A stretch of 64,000 nt of DNA, taken from assembly GCA_016197405.1 (NCBI GenBank), contig JACPVR010000001.1:310001-374000 (forward strand). The letters run 5' to 3'. Both the position numbers and the translations under genes were made by a program. Under the pieces are notes generated by a model. That model had not been told where the DNA came from. It ran no database searches and saw only the letters and a program-made list of their open reading frames with translations. Numbering within the stretch: position 1 is the stretch's first letter; every line of letters starts with the position of its first letter. Below are positions 35,675 through 44,689 of this stretch, in pieces. This DNA is from Mycobacterium sp. (GTDB lineage: Bacteria > Actinomycetota > Actinomycetes > Mycobacteriales > Mycobacteriaceae).

Positions 35675-37195
35675 TCAGCAGCGCAGATCTCTCGGCAGGA
35701 CAGCGTCGACGAGATAATCGACGACGGCGGTGTCGACGCATTCCTGGCCGTTGAAGACCGCAGTGTGCTGAGTACCCTCGAAGGTGATCAGTGGCGCGCC
35801 GAGCTGGCGGGCCAGCTCGACCCCCGCCTGGTACGGCGTGGCCGGATCATGCGTCGTGGAGACGACGACGACTTTGCCCGGCGCCACCGGTGCCGCAGCG
35901 CCGACGTCACGGGTCGGCGGAACCGGCCAGAACGAGCAGATATCGCGCGGCGCGTAGCCGGTGAACGCACCGTAGGCCAGGAACGGCGCCACTTCACGGA
36001 TGCGTTCGTCGGCGGCGGCCCACACCGCGGGGTCGATGGGCGTGGGCGCATCGACACAGCGCACGGAATTGAAAGCGTCCTGCAGATTGAGGTAACGCCC
36101 GTCGGGCTGGCGACCCTGGTAGTCATCGGCCAGCAGCAGCAGGTCGCCGGGATCGGTGCCGCGCATCAGCCCGAGCAGCCCGCTGGTGAGGAATTTCCAG
36201 TACTGCTTGGTGTAGAGCGCGTTGACGGTGCCGGTGATGGCGTCGGCGTAACTCAGCCCGCGCGGATCGGAGGTCGGCGCCGGACGCGCGACCAGCGGAT
36301 CGACCAGCTGGTGGTAGCGGTCGACGAAATGCGCCGGGTCCTGGCCCAGCGGGCAGCCGGCATCTCGGGCGCAGTCGGCGGCATAGTCGTCGAACGCGGT
36401 CTGGAAACCGGCCATCTGGGCGATGTTCTGATCGATCGGACCCACCGATGGGTCGATGGCGCCGTCGAGCACCATGGCCCGGACGTGGTCGCCGTACTTC
36501 TCGACGTATTCGGTGCCGATCTGGGTGCCGTAGGAGAACCCGAGATAGTTGATGAACTCGTCGCCGATCAGGCGGCGCACCGCGTCCATATCGCCTGCGA
36601 CCGACGCGGTTCCCACGCTGTGCAGGAACTCCGCGCCCATCTGCTGGGCACACCGGTTGGCGAACTGCTGGTAGAGCGCTTCGATGTGGGCGACCCCGGC
36701 GGGGCTGTAATCGGCCATCGGTTCACGCCGCCAGGCGTCGAACTCGGCATCGGTACGGCAGCGCAATTGCGGGGTGGAGTGTCCGACACCGCGCGGGTCG
36801 AAGCCCACCAGATCGAAATGTTCGGTGATCGGGCTGCCCGCCAGCGCCGTGCCCATGCTCGCGACGCTGTCGACCGCCGACGCACCCGGGCCGCCGGGGT
36901 TGATGAACAACGAGCCGATGCGCGCGCCGCTGGCCGGGACCCGGATCACCGCCAGGCGCGCCTGCGGTCCGGCCGGCTCGGCCCCGACGGGCACCGCGAG
37001 GGTGGTGCACGTCGCCGTCGCGGGCACACCGGTGGCATTACCGAAGAACTGCGTGCAACTTCCCCAATTCTGTTGGGGCACACCGCTGTCAGCAGCCAAT
37101 CCGGGCTCAGCCGAGGCGACGGGAGTGGCGCCACCGACCAGCAGCAGCAGGCCGAGCAGCGCAGAGCCCACGAGTCCGGTGCGCCGCATCTGCAT
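35675..37195 (-). CDS. Secreted alpha/beta-hydrolase peptidase of the tripeptidyl aminopeptidase type (Rv2223c-like)
   Basis: A 506-aa exported serine peptidase paralogous to CaeA. A Sec signal peptide covers residues 1-29 (GLVGSALLGLLLLVGG, cleavage after ASA). Motifs: SLFINPGGPGASAVDSV (oxyanion hole), VGFDPRGVGHSTP, the nucleophile in LGFSYGTQIG, the acid in STTHDPATPYQAG and the histidine in FEGTQHTAVF. Cysteines in the lid and at the C-terminus suggest disulfides. The start may be the ATG at 37195 or 37189. It lies just downstream of the DUF559 cassette that separates it from its paralogue caeA. Confidence 0.88.
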   Translation of the reverse strand: MQMRRTGLVGSALLGLLLLVGGATPVASAEPGLAADSGVPQQNWGSCTQFFGNATGVPATATCTTLAVPVGAEPAGPQARLAVIRVPASGARIGSLFINPGGPGASAVDSVASMGTALAGSPITEHFDLVGFDPRGVGHSTPQLRCRTDAEFDAWRREPMADYSPAGVAHIEALYQQFANRCAQQMGAEFLHSVGTASVAGDMDAVRRLIGDEFINYLGFSYGTQIGTEYVEKYGDHVRAMVLDGAIDPSVGPIDQNIAQMAGFQTAFDDYAADCARDAGCPLGQDPAHFVDRYHQLVDPLVARPAPTSDPRGLSYADAITGTVNALYTKQYWKFLTSGLLGLMRGTDPGDLLLLADDYQGRQPDGRYLNLQDAFNSVRCVDAPTPIDPAVWAAADERIREVAPFLAYGAFTGYAPRDICSFWPVPPTRDVGAAAPVAPGKVVVVSTTHDPATPYQAGVELARQLGAPLITFEGTQHTAVFNGQECVDTAVVDYLVDAVLPRDLRC

Positions 37196-37265
37196 ATCGT
37201 TGCATGCGATCGCCGCCGGCCACGCCCCGCGAGGTCACGCGCCGGTATCGAATGAGTTGCGTTGA

Positions 37266-37319
37266 GAGACGGAAGCCTGGGCGGGATTTCAGCCGAATTT
37301 CCGCCCAGGCTTCCGTCTC
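37266..37319. repeat. Hairpin repeat, copy 1, at the 3' end of the DUF559 gene
   Basis: Perfect 19-bp arms (37266-37284 and 37301-37319) around a 16-nt loop GATTTCAGCCGAATTT. The stop codon and last nine codons of the DUF559 gene lie in it. Copy 2, with the same loop and three arm mismatches, is 953 bp away at 38219 in the same orientation. Confidence 0.85.
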
Positions 37320-38164
37320 AACGCCCACGATTCAGCCTGGGCGTCGCGGACCCGGCGGATGATGTCGGCCGGCCGATCCTCCTTCACGACGCGGATCACC
37401 ACCCAGCCCAGTCGATCGAGCGCTTCCAGTCGTCGCACGTCCCTGATGTACTGCCTGCGGTCGGTGCGGTGTTGCTCGCCGTCGTATTCCACGGCGATGA
37501 GGAGTTCCCGCCAGCCCATGTCCACGCGTGCAACGAACTCGCCATCGCCGTCGAAAACTTCGATCTGGGTTTGCAGCCCGGTCAGCCCCGCGCGAATAAG
37601 CAATAGCCGCAGCGCCGTTTCCCGCGGCGACTGGGCCCCGGCATCGGCGAGCAAGAGCACGGTCTCCAGTTGACGCAGCCCGCGGGTATGCCGATGCCTC
37701 GCTGCGAGCTCCTCGATGTCGGCCAGCTTGACCCCGGTGGCGTTCATGAGCGCGTCGAGGCGGGCGATCGCCGCATCGAGTGCTCCGCGCCGGGCGATGT
37801 CGAAGGCGGTGCGCTCGGGCGTGGTGACGGGAATGCCACGGACCAGACAGGTTTCGCCGTCACCCAGGGTGTCGTCGTGACAGCGGATGCCGGCCGGCGG
37901 ATGCGTGTTGTCCGATATCAATTCGATCGTGGCATCCGCGGGCACCCACTTCGCGCCATGCAGTGCCGACGCGGCGAGCCCACCGACGACCGCGCGCCGA
38001 CGTGACCACAACCACGCGGCCGTGATGCGCGAGCCCAATGCCGGTCCGACTGACCTGTCCAGGTAGACACCCGGAAAGACGATGCCGAATCGCGTGCGCA
38101 GTTGATGCCGATTGAGACGCCCCGCGGCCAGCGCTTCGGCACCCAGGAACGGTTCGGCGGGCAT
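37289..38164 (-). CDS. DUF559 (Vsr-like) endonuclease-domain protein with an AbiEi-like N-terminal region
   Basis: A 291-aa protein. The N-terminal half resembles AbiEi-type transcription factor/antitoxin proteins: a helical start (LNRHQLRTRFGIVFPGVYLD) and the motif GIPVTTPERTAFDIAR. The C-terminal 100 residues are a DUF559 nuclease domain of the PD-(D/E)xK class, with ARVDMGW and IAVEYDGEQHR providing the expected acidic residues and WVVIRVVKED the following strand. No partner gene is adjacent. The gene fills almost all of the 953 bp between two direct copies of a hairpin repeat, and its stop codon is inside copy 1. This looks like a mobile or repeat-associated cassette inserted between two paralogous protease genes. 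Confidence 0.85.
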   Translation of the reverse strand: MPAEPFLGAEALAAGRLNRHQLRTRFGIVFPGVYLDRSVGPALGSRITAAWLWSRRRAVVGGLAASALHGAKWVPADATIELISDNTHPPAGIRCHDDTLGDGETCLVRGIPVTTPERTAFDIARRGALDAAIARLDALMNATGVKLADIEELAARHRHTRGLRQLETVLLLADAGAQSPRETALRLLLIRAGLTGLQTQIEVFDGDGEFVARVDMGWRELLIAVEYDGEQHRTDRRQYIRDVRRLEALDRLGWVVIRVVKEDRPADIIRRVRDAQAESWALRRKPGRKFG

Positions 38165-38218
38165 TCCGGGAGCATCCCAGTTCCGGTTGCCCGTCGCCGC
38201 CGGCCATCCACAGCCGTC

Positions 38219-38272
38219 GATACGGAAGCGTGGGCGCGATTTCAGCCGAATTTCCGCCCAGGCTTCCGTGTC
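38219..38272. repeat. Hairpin repeat, copy 2, upstream of the DUF559 gene
   Basis: Arms 38219-38237 and 38254-38272 pair at 16 of 19 positions around the same 16-nt loop as copy 1. It lies between the DUF559 start and the caeA stop and could also end caeA transcription. Confidence 0.8.
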
Positions 38273-38284
38273 AAGCCGACAGGC

Positions 38285-39823
38285 TCAGCACTTGGCTCCC
38301 TCGGGCGGCAGGGTCCCGTTCAGCAGGTAGGCACTGGCGTAGTTGTCCACGCAGGCGTTGCCCTGGAAGACCACGGTGTGCTGGGTCCCGTCGAAGGTCA
38401 GCAGGGCCCCGCCGAGTTGCTTGGCCAGGTCGACGCCGGCCTGGTACGGCGTGGCCGGGTCGTGCGTCGTCGAAACCACCAGCGGCGGAGGCAGTCCCGG
38501 GGCCGACACCAGGTGCGGTTCACTGGTCGGCGGCACCGGCCAGAACGCACACGTCGGCATCGGCGCATGGCCGGTGAAATCGCCGTAGCTCATGAACGGC
38601 GCGACCTCACGCATCCGGCGGTCCTCTTCGATGACCTTGGCGGGGTCGGTGATGGCCGGCTGATCGACACAGTTCACCGCGACGCGCGAGTCGGTGGCAT
38701 TGCTGTAATGGCCCTGCGAATCCCGGCGCATGTACATATCGGCCAGCGCCAGCATGGTGTCGCCGCGACCCTGACGCAGCTCGGACAGACCGTCGGACAG
38801 ATGCCGCCACAGGCTCGGCGAGTACAGCGCCATGATGGTCGCGACGATCGCGTCGCTGTAGGCCAGCCCGCGCGGGTCATCGGTCTTGGCAGGCGACTGA
38901 ACCAGCGGTTCGACCATATTGCGGTAGACGTCAACGGATTTGGTGGGGTCATCGCCCAGCGGGCAGTCCGGCCGGGTGGCACAGTCGGCGGCGAAGTCGT
39001 CGAAGGCCTTCTGGAATGCCGCCGCCTGGTCGAGGTCGGCCTGGATCGGATCGGCGTTCGGGTCGACGGCCCCGTCGAGAATCATCGCGCGCACATTCTG
39101 CGGGAAGGCCTCGGCGTATGCCGAGCCGATGCGCGTTCCGTAGGAGTAGCCGAGGTAGGTCAGCTTGTCGTCGCCGAGTGCGGCGCGGATCGAGTCGAGG
39201 TCCTTGGCGACGTTGACGGTTCCGACGTTGGCGAGGAATTCCTTGCCCATCTTGTCGACGCAGCGCTGGATGAAGGCCTTGGTCTCGTTCTCGATGTGAG
39301 CAACGCCGGCAGGGGTGTAATCGACCTGCGGGTCGGCACGGAGGCGGTCGTTGTCGGCATCGGAGTTGCACCACAGCGCCGGCGTCGAGGAGCCCACCCC
39401 GCGCGGGTCGAAGCCGACGAAGTCGAAACGCGCCCGGATATCGGCCGGAAGCAGCGAGGCCATGGAGATGGCGGCTTCGATACCCGACTCCCCCGGCCCG
39501 CCCGGGTTGACCACCAGCGAGCCGATCTTGTCACCGGTTGCCGGGAACCGGATCAACGCCAGGTTGGCGGCGTCACCGTCGGGCTTGTCGTAGTTGACGG
39601 GCACGGCGAGCCGTCCGCATTCGGTGCCCGACGGCAGATCGGACTCCTGCCCGCCCGTGAAATGGCAGGGCTCCCAGCTGACCGGGTCGCCGACGCGGGG
39701 CTCGGCCATGACGGCTCGTCCGTTGATGACATGTCCGCAGCCGGCGGTGCCGGCCACCAATACCGCAGCCAGCGCACCGGAGACGGTGACGCGCAGAATC
39801 CGGCGGCGGCGATCGAGGCTCAT
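38285..39823 (-). CDS. caeA: Cell-envelope lipoprotein serine protease CaeA (Hip1)
   Basis: A 512-aa carboxylesterase/protease anchored in the envelope; in M. tuberculosis (Rv2224c) it cleaves GroEL2 and affects the cell wall and immune response. The N-terminus has a basic region, hydrophobic core and lipobox ending at Cys29 (VAGTAGC). The oxyanion motif is SLVVNPGGPGESG, the nucleophile Ser227 in GYSYGTRIG, the acid in STTHDPATPYQ and the histidine in DGTQHTVVF. Similarity to the recalled Rv2224c sequence is high throughout. I prefer the ATG at 39823 (MSLDRRRR) over 39841, since it gives a standard lipoprotein leader. Confidence 0.93.
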   Translation of the reverse strand: MSLDRRRRILRVTVSGALAAVLVAGTAGCGHVINGRAVMAEPRVGDPVSWEPCHFTGGQESDLPSGTECGRLAVPVNYDKPDGDAANLALIRFPATGDKIGSLVVNPGGPGESGIEAAISMASLLPADIRARFDFVGFDPRGVGSSTPALWCNSDADNDRLRADPQVDYTPAGVAHIENETKAFIQRCVDKMGKEFLANVGTVNVAKDLDSIRAALGDDKLTYLGYSYGTRIGSAYAEAFPQNVRAMILDGAVDPNADPIQADLDQAAAFQKAFDDFAADCATRPDCPLGDDPTKSVDVYRNMVEPLVQSPAKTDDPRGLAYSDAIVATIMALYSPSLWRHLSDGLSELRQGRGDTMLALADMYMRRDSQGHYSNATDSRVAVNCVDQPAITDPAKVIEEDRRMREVAPFMSYGDFTGHAPMPTCAFWPVPPTSEPHLVSAPGLPPPLVVSTTHDPATPYQAGVDLAKQLGGALLTFDGTQHTVVFQGNACVDNYASAYLLNGTLPPEGAKC

Positions 39824-39885
39824 GGCACCACATGCTGCCATGTGTTTCGCCGTGCACCCGGAAGCGCAGGTAGCCGGACGTGCCG

Positions 39886-41286
39886 TCAGTGTGTCGCGTC
39901 GAGCAGTTCCTTCATCCCGACCGCGAAGTCATCGGCCATATCCCAGAGGTCGGGTAGCAACTCCGGGGTCGAGATCAGGCCGACGTCGAGCTTGCCGTTG
40001 AGGCTCATCACGGTGATGTTGAGACCGGAACCGTGGAATATCGGCCCCAGCGGATACATGGCCTTGACCTCCGAACCCAGGAAATACAGCGGTACCTGCG
40101 GTCCGGGCACATTGGACACCACCAGGTTGTGCACCGGGCGCGCCTCGGTCAGCGCCGACCGGGCGTAGAGCCGCATCGCGACGCCGAAGACCGCGGGCGC
40201 GGCGAACTGCGACCAGTCCTGTAGCAACGACGCGGCGATCGCCGAACTGTGTTCCTTGGCAACCGAACTGGCCTCGGCGATGGCCAGCAGCCGTTCAGCC
40301 GGATCCGCGATGTTGGTTTGCAGGCTGGTGAACATGCCGGACACCTTGTTGCGTCCCGGACGGTCGGACCGGCCGTGTACCGATACCGGAACCATCGCCA
40401 CCAACGAGTTCTCGGGCAGTTCGTCGCGGTCCAGCAGGAACTGCCGCAGCACACCGGACACCAACGCCATCACCACGTCGTTGAGCTTGACGCCGAATGC
40501 GTTCTTGACCTCTTTGACATCGGCCAGATCGAGCTGCGCGAAGGCCACGTTGCGCCGACCGGTGACACTGGCGTTGAACGCCGTCTTGGGCGCATTGAAC
40601 GGGCTGGCCATCGCCGAACCGTTGACGGCGCGGCGCACGGTGTCGACGACGGTGGTGACCGTCGCGGGCAGCACCTTGGTCGCCAGGTTCACCGGCCGGG
40701 TGGCGAAACGCGCCAGCCCGCGCGCGGCGATCTCCAGCTGCCCGGCGCCACCGGGGGCTTCGACGGGTTCCGGCGCGGGCGCGTCGGGTTCGGTGGTGCA
40801 CAACTGCGACATCAGGTTCGCGCCGGTGACCCCGTCGACCGCCGCGTGGTGCACCTTGGTCAACACCGCCAGCGAGCCGCCCTCGGCGATGGGTCCCGCG
40901 ACGCCCTCGATGACCCACATCTCCCACAGCGGCCTGCTTCGGTCGAGTTTGAGCGACGCGATGTGCCCGCAGATCTCGGAGAGCTCGGCGCGCCCGCCGG
41001 GCGCGGGCAGCCCGATCCGGTGCACGTGGCGTTCGACGTCGAAGTCGTTGTCCTCCACCCACACTGGATGATCGAGGTTGAGGAAGCTGTCGGCGAGTTT
41101 CATCCGGAACTCGGGCATCGCCTTGATGCGCAGCGTGAGGTCGGTCAGCAATCCCTCGAAGGTGTACCCGCCGGGCACCGTCGAGGTGTCCAGTTCGAGC
41201 ACCGAGCACACGTGCAGCGGTTGCGAAGGGGTCTCCAGGTAGAGAAAGCTGGCGTCGAGTCCGCTGAGCCGCTGGTATCCAGACAT
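39886..41286 (-). CDS. Wax ester synthase/diacylglycerol acyltransferase (WS/DGAT, Tgs family)
   Basis: A 466-aa acyl-CoA:diacylglycerol or wax alcohol acyltransferase used for storage lipid synthesis. The catalytic motif HHAAVDG is at residues 146-152, the N-terminal family opening [14 protein letters not shown] is present, and the C-terminal [16 protein letters not shown] is the second conserved motif. Length is normal. Mycobacteria have many paralogues, so I do not give a number. TACCAT 6 nt before the ATG gives a leaderless promoter, and the gene is divergent from panB. As I recall it is not present between caeA and panB in M. tuberculosis. Confidence 0.92.
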   Translation of the reverse strand: MSGYQRLSGLDASFLYLETPSQPLHVCSVLELDTSTVPGGYTFEGLLTDLTLRIKAMPEFRMKLADSFLNLDHPVWVEDNDFDVERHVHRIGLPAPGGRAELSEICGHIASLKLDRSRPLWEMWVIEGVAGPIAEGGSLAVLTKVHHAAVDGVTGANLMSQLCTTEPDAPAPEPVEAPGGAGQLEIAARGLARFATRPVNLATKVLPATVTTVVDTVRRAVNGSAMASPFNAPKTAFNASVTGRRNVAFAQLDLADVKEVKNAFGVKLNDVVMALVSGVLRQFLLDRDELPENSLVAMVPVSVHGRSDRPGRNKVSGMFTSLQTNIADPAERLLAIAEASSVAKEHSSAIAASLLQDWSQFAAPAVFGVAMRLYARSALTEARPVHNLVVSNVPGPQVPLYFLGSEVKAMYPLGPIFHGSGLNITVMSLNGKLDVGLISTPELLPDLWDMADDFAVGMKELLDATH

Positions 41287-41292
41287 CCCGCG

Positions 41293-41298
41293 ATGGTA
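41293..41298 (-). promoter_or_regulatory. Predicted leaderless -10 (TACCAT) for the WS/DGAT gene
   Basis: On the minus strand TACCAT ends 6 nt before the ATG at 41286. Confidence 0.5.
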
Positions 41299-41443
41299 TG
41301 TCTGCTCCCCGGGCCGATGTGAGCAAGTCCACTCAATCGTCAGTTCTCCTTTACCTTGCCCAGGTGGCAGACTTGACGGGTCAGACGAACCCGGGGACCC
41401 GGTAGGGCCTCGAGGATCGACCCGACCAAACCGAGGGACAACG

Positions 41444-42292
41444 ATGTCTGAGCTGTCTGTTTATGGTGCCGCCGATTCCCAGCCGGCCGAGCGGCCACGC
41501 ACCAAGATCCGCACTCATCACCTGCTGAAGTGGAAGAACGAAGGCCACAAGTGGGCCATGTTGACCGCTTACGACTACTCGACCGCGCGGGTGTTCGACG
41601 ATGCCGGTATCCCGGTGCTGCTGGTGGGCGATTCCGCCGCCAACGTGGTCTATGGATACGACACCACGGTGCCGATCTCGATCGACGAGCTGATCCCGCT
41701 GGTCCGTGGAGTGGTGCGCGGTGCCCCGCATGCGCTGGTGGTCGCCGACCTGCCGTTCGGCAGTTACGAGGGCGGCCCCGCGCAGGCGCTCGCCACCGCG
41801 ACGCGCTTCATGAAAGAGGCCGGCGCACACGCGGTGAAACTCGAAGGCGGCGAGCGCGTCGCCGATCAGATCGCAATGCTGACCCAGGCCGGTATCCCGG
41901 TGGTGGCGCATATCGGCTTCACCCCGCAGAGCGTCAACGGACTGGGCGGTTTCCGCGTCCAGGGCCGCGGCGACGCCGCCGAGCAGACCGTGCACGACGC
42001 GATCGCCGTGGCCGAGGCCGGTGCGGTCGCCGTGGTGCTGGAGATGGTGCCCGCCGAGCTGGCCACCCAGATCACCGGCAAGCTGACCATCCCGACCGTG
42101 GGCATCGGCGCCGGACCCAACTGCGATGCGCAGGTGCTGGTCTGGCAGGACATGTCCGGGATGACCAACGGCAAGACCGCGAAGTTCGTCAAGCGTTTCG
42201 GCGATGTCGGTGGCGAGTTGCGCCGTGCCGCAATCGATTACGCCAGCGAGGTGGCCTCCGGCGCGTTCCCCGCCGAAGAGCACAGCTTCTAG
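41444..42292 (+). CDS. panB: 3-methyl-2-oxobutanoate hydroxymethyltransferase
   Basis: A 282-aa first enzyme of pantothenate (coenzyme A) synthesis, transferring a hydroxymethyl group from methylene-tetrahydrofolate to 2-oxoisovalerate, the same keto acid handled by IlvE. Visible features are [30 protein letters not shown] (Mg-binding Asp), the KLEGGERV strand, [11 protein letters not shown] and [14 protein letters not shown]. Start is ATG 41444 with GAGGG upstream. It converges with echA, with only 1 nt between the stops. Confidence 0.95.
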   Translation: MSELSVYGAADSQPAERPRTKIRTHHLLKWKNEGHKWAMLTAYDYSTARVFDDAGIPVLLVGDSAANVVYGYDTTVPISIDELIPLVRGVVRGAPHALVVADLPFGSYEGGPAQALATATRFMKEAGAHAVKLEGGERVADQIAMLTQAGIPVVAHIGFTPQSVNGLGGFRVQGRGDAAEQTVHDAIAVAEAGAVAVVLEMVPAELATQITGKLTIPTVGIGAGPNCDAQVLVWQDMSGMTNGKTAKFVKRFGDVGGELRRAAIDYASEVASGAFPAEEHSF

Positions 42293-42293
42293 G

Positions 42294-43082
42294 TCACCCG
42301 AAGACGGGGGCGCGCTTGTTCAGGAAGGCGTCGATACCTTCGCGGCCGTCGGGTCCGTCGGCGTTGGCGGCGATGAGCTTGGCCTCCAGGTCCATCTGAT
42401 CCTCGATGGTGTTGTCGAACGTCGCGAGCAGGAGTTTCTTCACCGCCGCATTGGAACTTTTTGCCCCAGAAGCGATCTGGGTCGCCAGTTCGTCGACCCG
42501 GGTGCTGAACTCAGCGTCTTCGGCGACATAGTTCACCATTCCCCACTGGGCCGCCTCGGCAGCTGAGACCTTGCGGTTGGTGAGCATGAGGTCCTGCGTG
42601 CGGCGCACCCCGATGAGCCGGGGCAGGTAATAGGACGCGCTGCCGTCGGGGCTCAACCCGGCCCGGGTGTAGGCCATGGTGAACGAGGCCGACGCGGTGG
42701 CCACCACCAGGTCGCCGCTGACCGCCAGCGAGAACCCCGCACCCGCCGCCGCGCCGTTGACGGCAGTGATCAGCACGGCATCCATCCGCGCGAATATCGA
42801 GATCGCCCGGTGCAGGTCGTCGGCGATGCTCTTGACGAACGGCCCGGGGCCCAGCGGTGAGGTGGCCATGGCCTTGAGGTCACCGCCGGCGCAGAAGAAC
42901 CGGCCCGCACCGGTGAGGACCACGACCTTGATGCTCGGGACATCGCAGCGCGCCGCGACTTCGGCCAGCTCGGCCGTCATGGCGTCGTTCATCCCGTTGG
43001 CGGCATCGGGCCGGTTCAAGGTGATGCGTGCGATGGCGCCGGACTGCTCGAACAGCAGGGTGGAAAAGTCAGCTGAGGTCAC
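42294..43082 (-). CDS. Enoyl-CoA hydratase/isomerase family protein
   Basis: A 262-aa crotonase-fold protein. The oxyanion-hole segments are FFCAGGDLKAM (residues about 61-71) and AVNGAAAGAGFSLAVSGD (about 98-115). At the usual catalytic position the motif is AGLSPDGSASYYLPR, with Asp rather than the second hydratase Glu, as in PaaG-like isomerases or hydratases. The substrate is unknown. The GTG start overlaps the TetR stop (GTGA at 43079-43082), so it is coupled to the regulator. Confidence 0.88.
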   Translation of the reverse strand: MTSADFSTLLFEQSGAIARITLNRPDAANGMNDAMTAELAEVAARCDVPSIKVVVLTGAGRFFCAGGDLKAMATSPLGPGPFVKSIADDLHRAISIFARMDAVLITAVNGAAAGAGFSLAVSGDLVVATASASFTMAYTRAGLSPDGSASYYLPRLIGVRRTQDLMLTNRKVSAAEAAQWGMVNYVAEDAEFSTRVDELATQIASGAKSSNAAVKKLLLATFDNTIEDQMDLEAKLIAANADGPDGREGIDAFLNKRAPVFG

Positions 43083-43750
43083 GCGGAGACATTAACGCCT
43101 GCGCTGTGCAACCGTTCAGCACTCCCCCTGCGCAGCTCGGCGAAGTCGCCGTCGAAGCCCAGGATCCGAAGAGCACCGTCGGCGATCACCCAACGGTGTT
43201 CGCGGGGGCAGCCGTCGTCATCCGAGCGTCGGTTGATGACGGATTCGACAAGACGGAACGGCAGGTCCTCGGCGTCAGCGTGACCGCCGCATTCGGCGAT
43301 GACCTGACGTGACAGGGCGGCGTACGCCGAACGCAGGTCGGCGCGGCGCTGCCGGAACGCCTCGAACCGGTCCACCCGCAGCTCGGGCAGCAGGTACAGC
43401 GCCCCCAGATTCCACCGACTGCCGCAGAGCTGCTCGACGTCGGTGGCGGCCAGCAGGTGCAGCCGCGGGACGGCCGGACCATCTTCGTTGAGCAATTCGG
43501 TGGCCAGCTGCAGCGGCTCGTCGACGGTGCCGTCCAGCAGCGCGTCGAGGATGTCGTCCTTGGTGGCGAAGTGGTGATAGAGCGAGGCCTGCCGGATTCC
43601 CACGGCGTCGGCGATGCGCCGCGTCGAGGTGCTGGAGTAGCCCTGGGTGGTGAACAGCTCGGCGGCCGCGTCGAGGATCTCGTCGCGGGCGGTCTTGCCG
43701 GGCCGCCGGGACTGTTCGAGGCGGGGGCGGCCGCGGCCCTCACTGGCCAT
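43079..43750 (-). CDS. TetR family transcriptional regulator
   Basis: A 223-aa repressor-type protein with an N-terminal helix-turn-helix (AAAELFTTQGYSSTSTRRIADAVGIRQASLYHHFATKDDIL, here spanning about residues 29-69) and a divergent C-terminal ligand domain. I take the ATG at 43750 (MASEGRGRP) with GACAAT 7 nt upstream; an ATG at 43759 is also in frame. It is cotranscribed with echA and divergent from the UAAP operon, with the palindrome CTATC-gttt-GATAG between them. It probably controls its own operon, the UAAP operon, or both. Confidence 0.9.
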   Translation of the reverse strand: MASEGRGRPRLEQSRRPGKTARDEILDAAAELFTTQGYSSTSTRRIADAVGIRQASLYHHFATKDDILDALLDGTVDEPLQLATELLNEDGPAVPRLHLLAATDVEQLCGSRWNLGALYLLPELRVDRFEAFRQRRADLRSAYAALSRQVIAECGGHADAEDLPFRLVESVINRRSDDDGCPREHRWVIADGALRILGFDGDFAELRRGSAERLHSAGVNVSA

Positions 43751-43823
43751 GCCGGACATTGTCGCATCGCAACGGCCCCGAACTGGTGACCGACCTCACC
43801 GGGCTCCCGGGATGCCGGAATAC

Positions 43824-43837
43824 CTATCGTTTGATAG
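43824..43837. promoter_or_regulatory. Operator candidate CTATC-gttt-GATAG between the TetR gene and the UAAP operon
   Basis: A perfect 5-4-5 inverted repeat 74 nt upstream of the TetR ATG and 93 nt upstream of the UAAP1 ATG. Its place in the divergent gap fits the binding site of the adjacent TetR protein. Confidence 0.5.
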
Positions 43838-43844
43838 AAATATG

Positions 43845-43882
43845 GCAACGCACCCGTAACGGGACCGATATCGGGGCGGAAC
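43845..43882 (+). promoter_or_regulatory. Possible GlnR-type box plus two small palindromes upstream of UAAP1
   Basis: Four 5-mers at exact 11-bp spacing: GCAAC, GTAAC, GATAT, GGAAC. Three resemble GlnR half-sites; the third does not. The same stretch holds CCCGT-a-ACGGG (43853-43863) and CCGATATCGG (43865-43874), which may instead be the relevant elements. Confidence 0.35.
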
Positions 43883-43930
43883 GGCACGGCGCAAAACTTT
43901 CGATTGACAGTTATTTGGCTTGGAGGACAT

Positions 43931-44689
43931 ATGACCACCGCATCCACGGACGGGGCCCGGGCGCACGCACGGGCGCAGGCCGCTGCCGCCGGCGCGCAGA
44001 TGCGTATCCCCGCGACGCCGGCCGATATCGATCCGACCCGGCTGATCTGGGCCGAGTCGGTACCCGCCGGCTCCTACACCACCCGGGTCCTGGCCCGCGG
44101 CAGCCGGCTGCGGCTGACCGATCCCACCGGAGCGGCCTGCGCCAACCTGCTGCTGTTCCGCGCCGACGCACCGTGGGAGCGGCTCAATGTCGCCGACACC
44201 GTCAAGGTCCCGTGGCAGGCCTACCTCGGCGTGGGACACCCGCTGCTGTCCGACCAGGGCCGGCTGCTCGCGACGATCGTCGCCGACACGTCGGGCCGGC
44301 ACGACACGTTGTGCGGTATGACGCCGGCAGGTCAGGCCGCGATGCTGTTGGCCGCGCTCAAACACGGCCTCGACATCCGCGACGTGGCGCCATCGGTGTC
44401 CTTCTTCTCCGGTGTGCGGGTCGACGCCGACGGTGCACTGCGCCACACCGGCTCGGCAGGCCCCGGTTGTGCCGTCGATCTGCTGATCCACCTGCCGGTC
44501 GTCGTCGCACTGGCCAACACCCCGCACCCACTGGACACCGCCTCCGACGGCGGTCCGCTCGATGTCACGGCCTGGCGCGCTACCGAGCAGCTCACCACCC
44601 CGCCCAGTACCGAACCGGAATATCTGCGCGCCCTGTTCAACACCGAAAGCACTTGGGCTGCAAGCCATTACACCGAGGAAAGCAAATGA
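43931..44689 (+). CDS. Urea amidolyase-associated protein 1 (UAAP1, DUF1989)
   Basis: A 252-aa DUF1989 protein. In other bacteria UAAP1 and UAAP2 form a carboxyguanidine deiminase that works after guanidine carboxylase (formerly called urea carboxylase), freeing ammonia from guanidine. Visible features are PAGSYTTRVLARGSRLRLTDPTGAACANLL, VGHPLLSDQGRLL, the ADTSGRHDTLCGMTP segment with likely metal or substrate ligands, and FFSGVRVDADG. The start ATG at 43931 has GGAGG 7 nt upstream. Its stop overlaps the UAAP2 start (ATGA), so the pair is translationally coupled. Confidence 0.9.
   Translation: MTTASTDGARAHARAQAAAAGAQMRIPATPADIDPTRLIWAESVPAGSYTTRVLARGSRLRLTDPTGAACANLLLFRADAPWERLNVADTVKVPWQAYLGVGHPLLSDQGRLLATIVADTSGRHDTLCGMTPAGQAAMLLAALKHGLDIRDVAPSVSFFSGVRVDADGALRHTGSAGPGCAVDLLIHLPVVVALANTPHPLDTASDGGPLDVTAWRATEQLTTPPSTEPEYLRALFNTESTWAASHYTEESK

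Noticed and set aside
37266..38272. Insertion sequence with a transposase
   Set aside because: The only gene between the repeats is a DUF559 nuclease. There is no transposase motif, and the repeats are hairpins in direct orientation rather than terminal inverted repeats with a target duplication.
43751..43930. Guanidine (ykkC-type) riboswitch before UAAP1
   Set aside because: The conserved ykkC sequence elements are not present; only DNA palindromes are seen.
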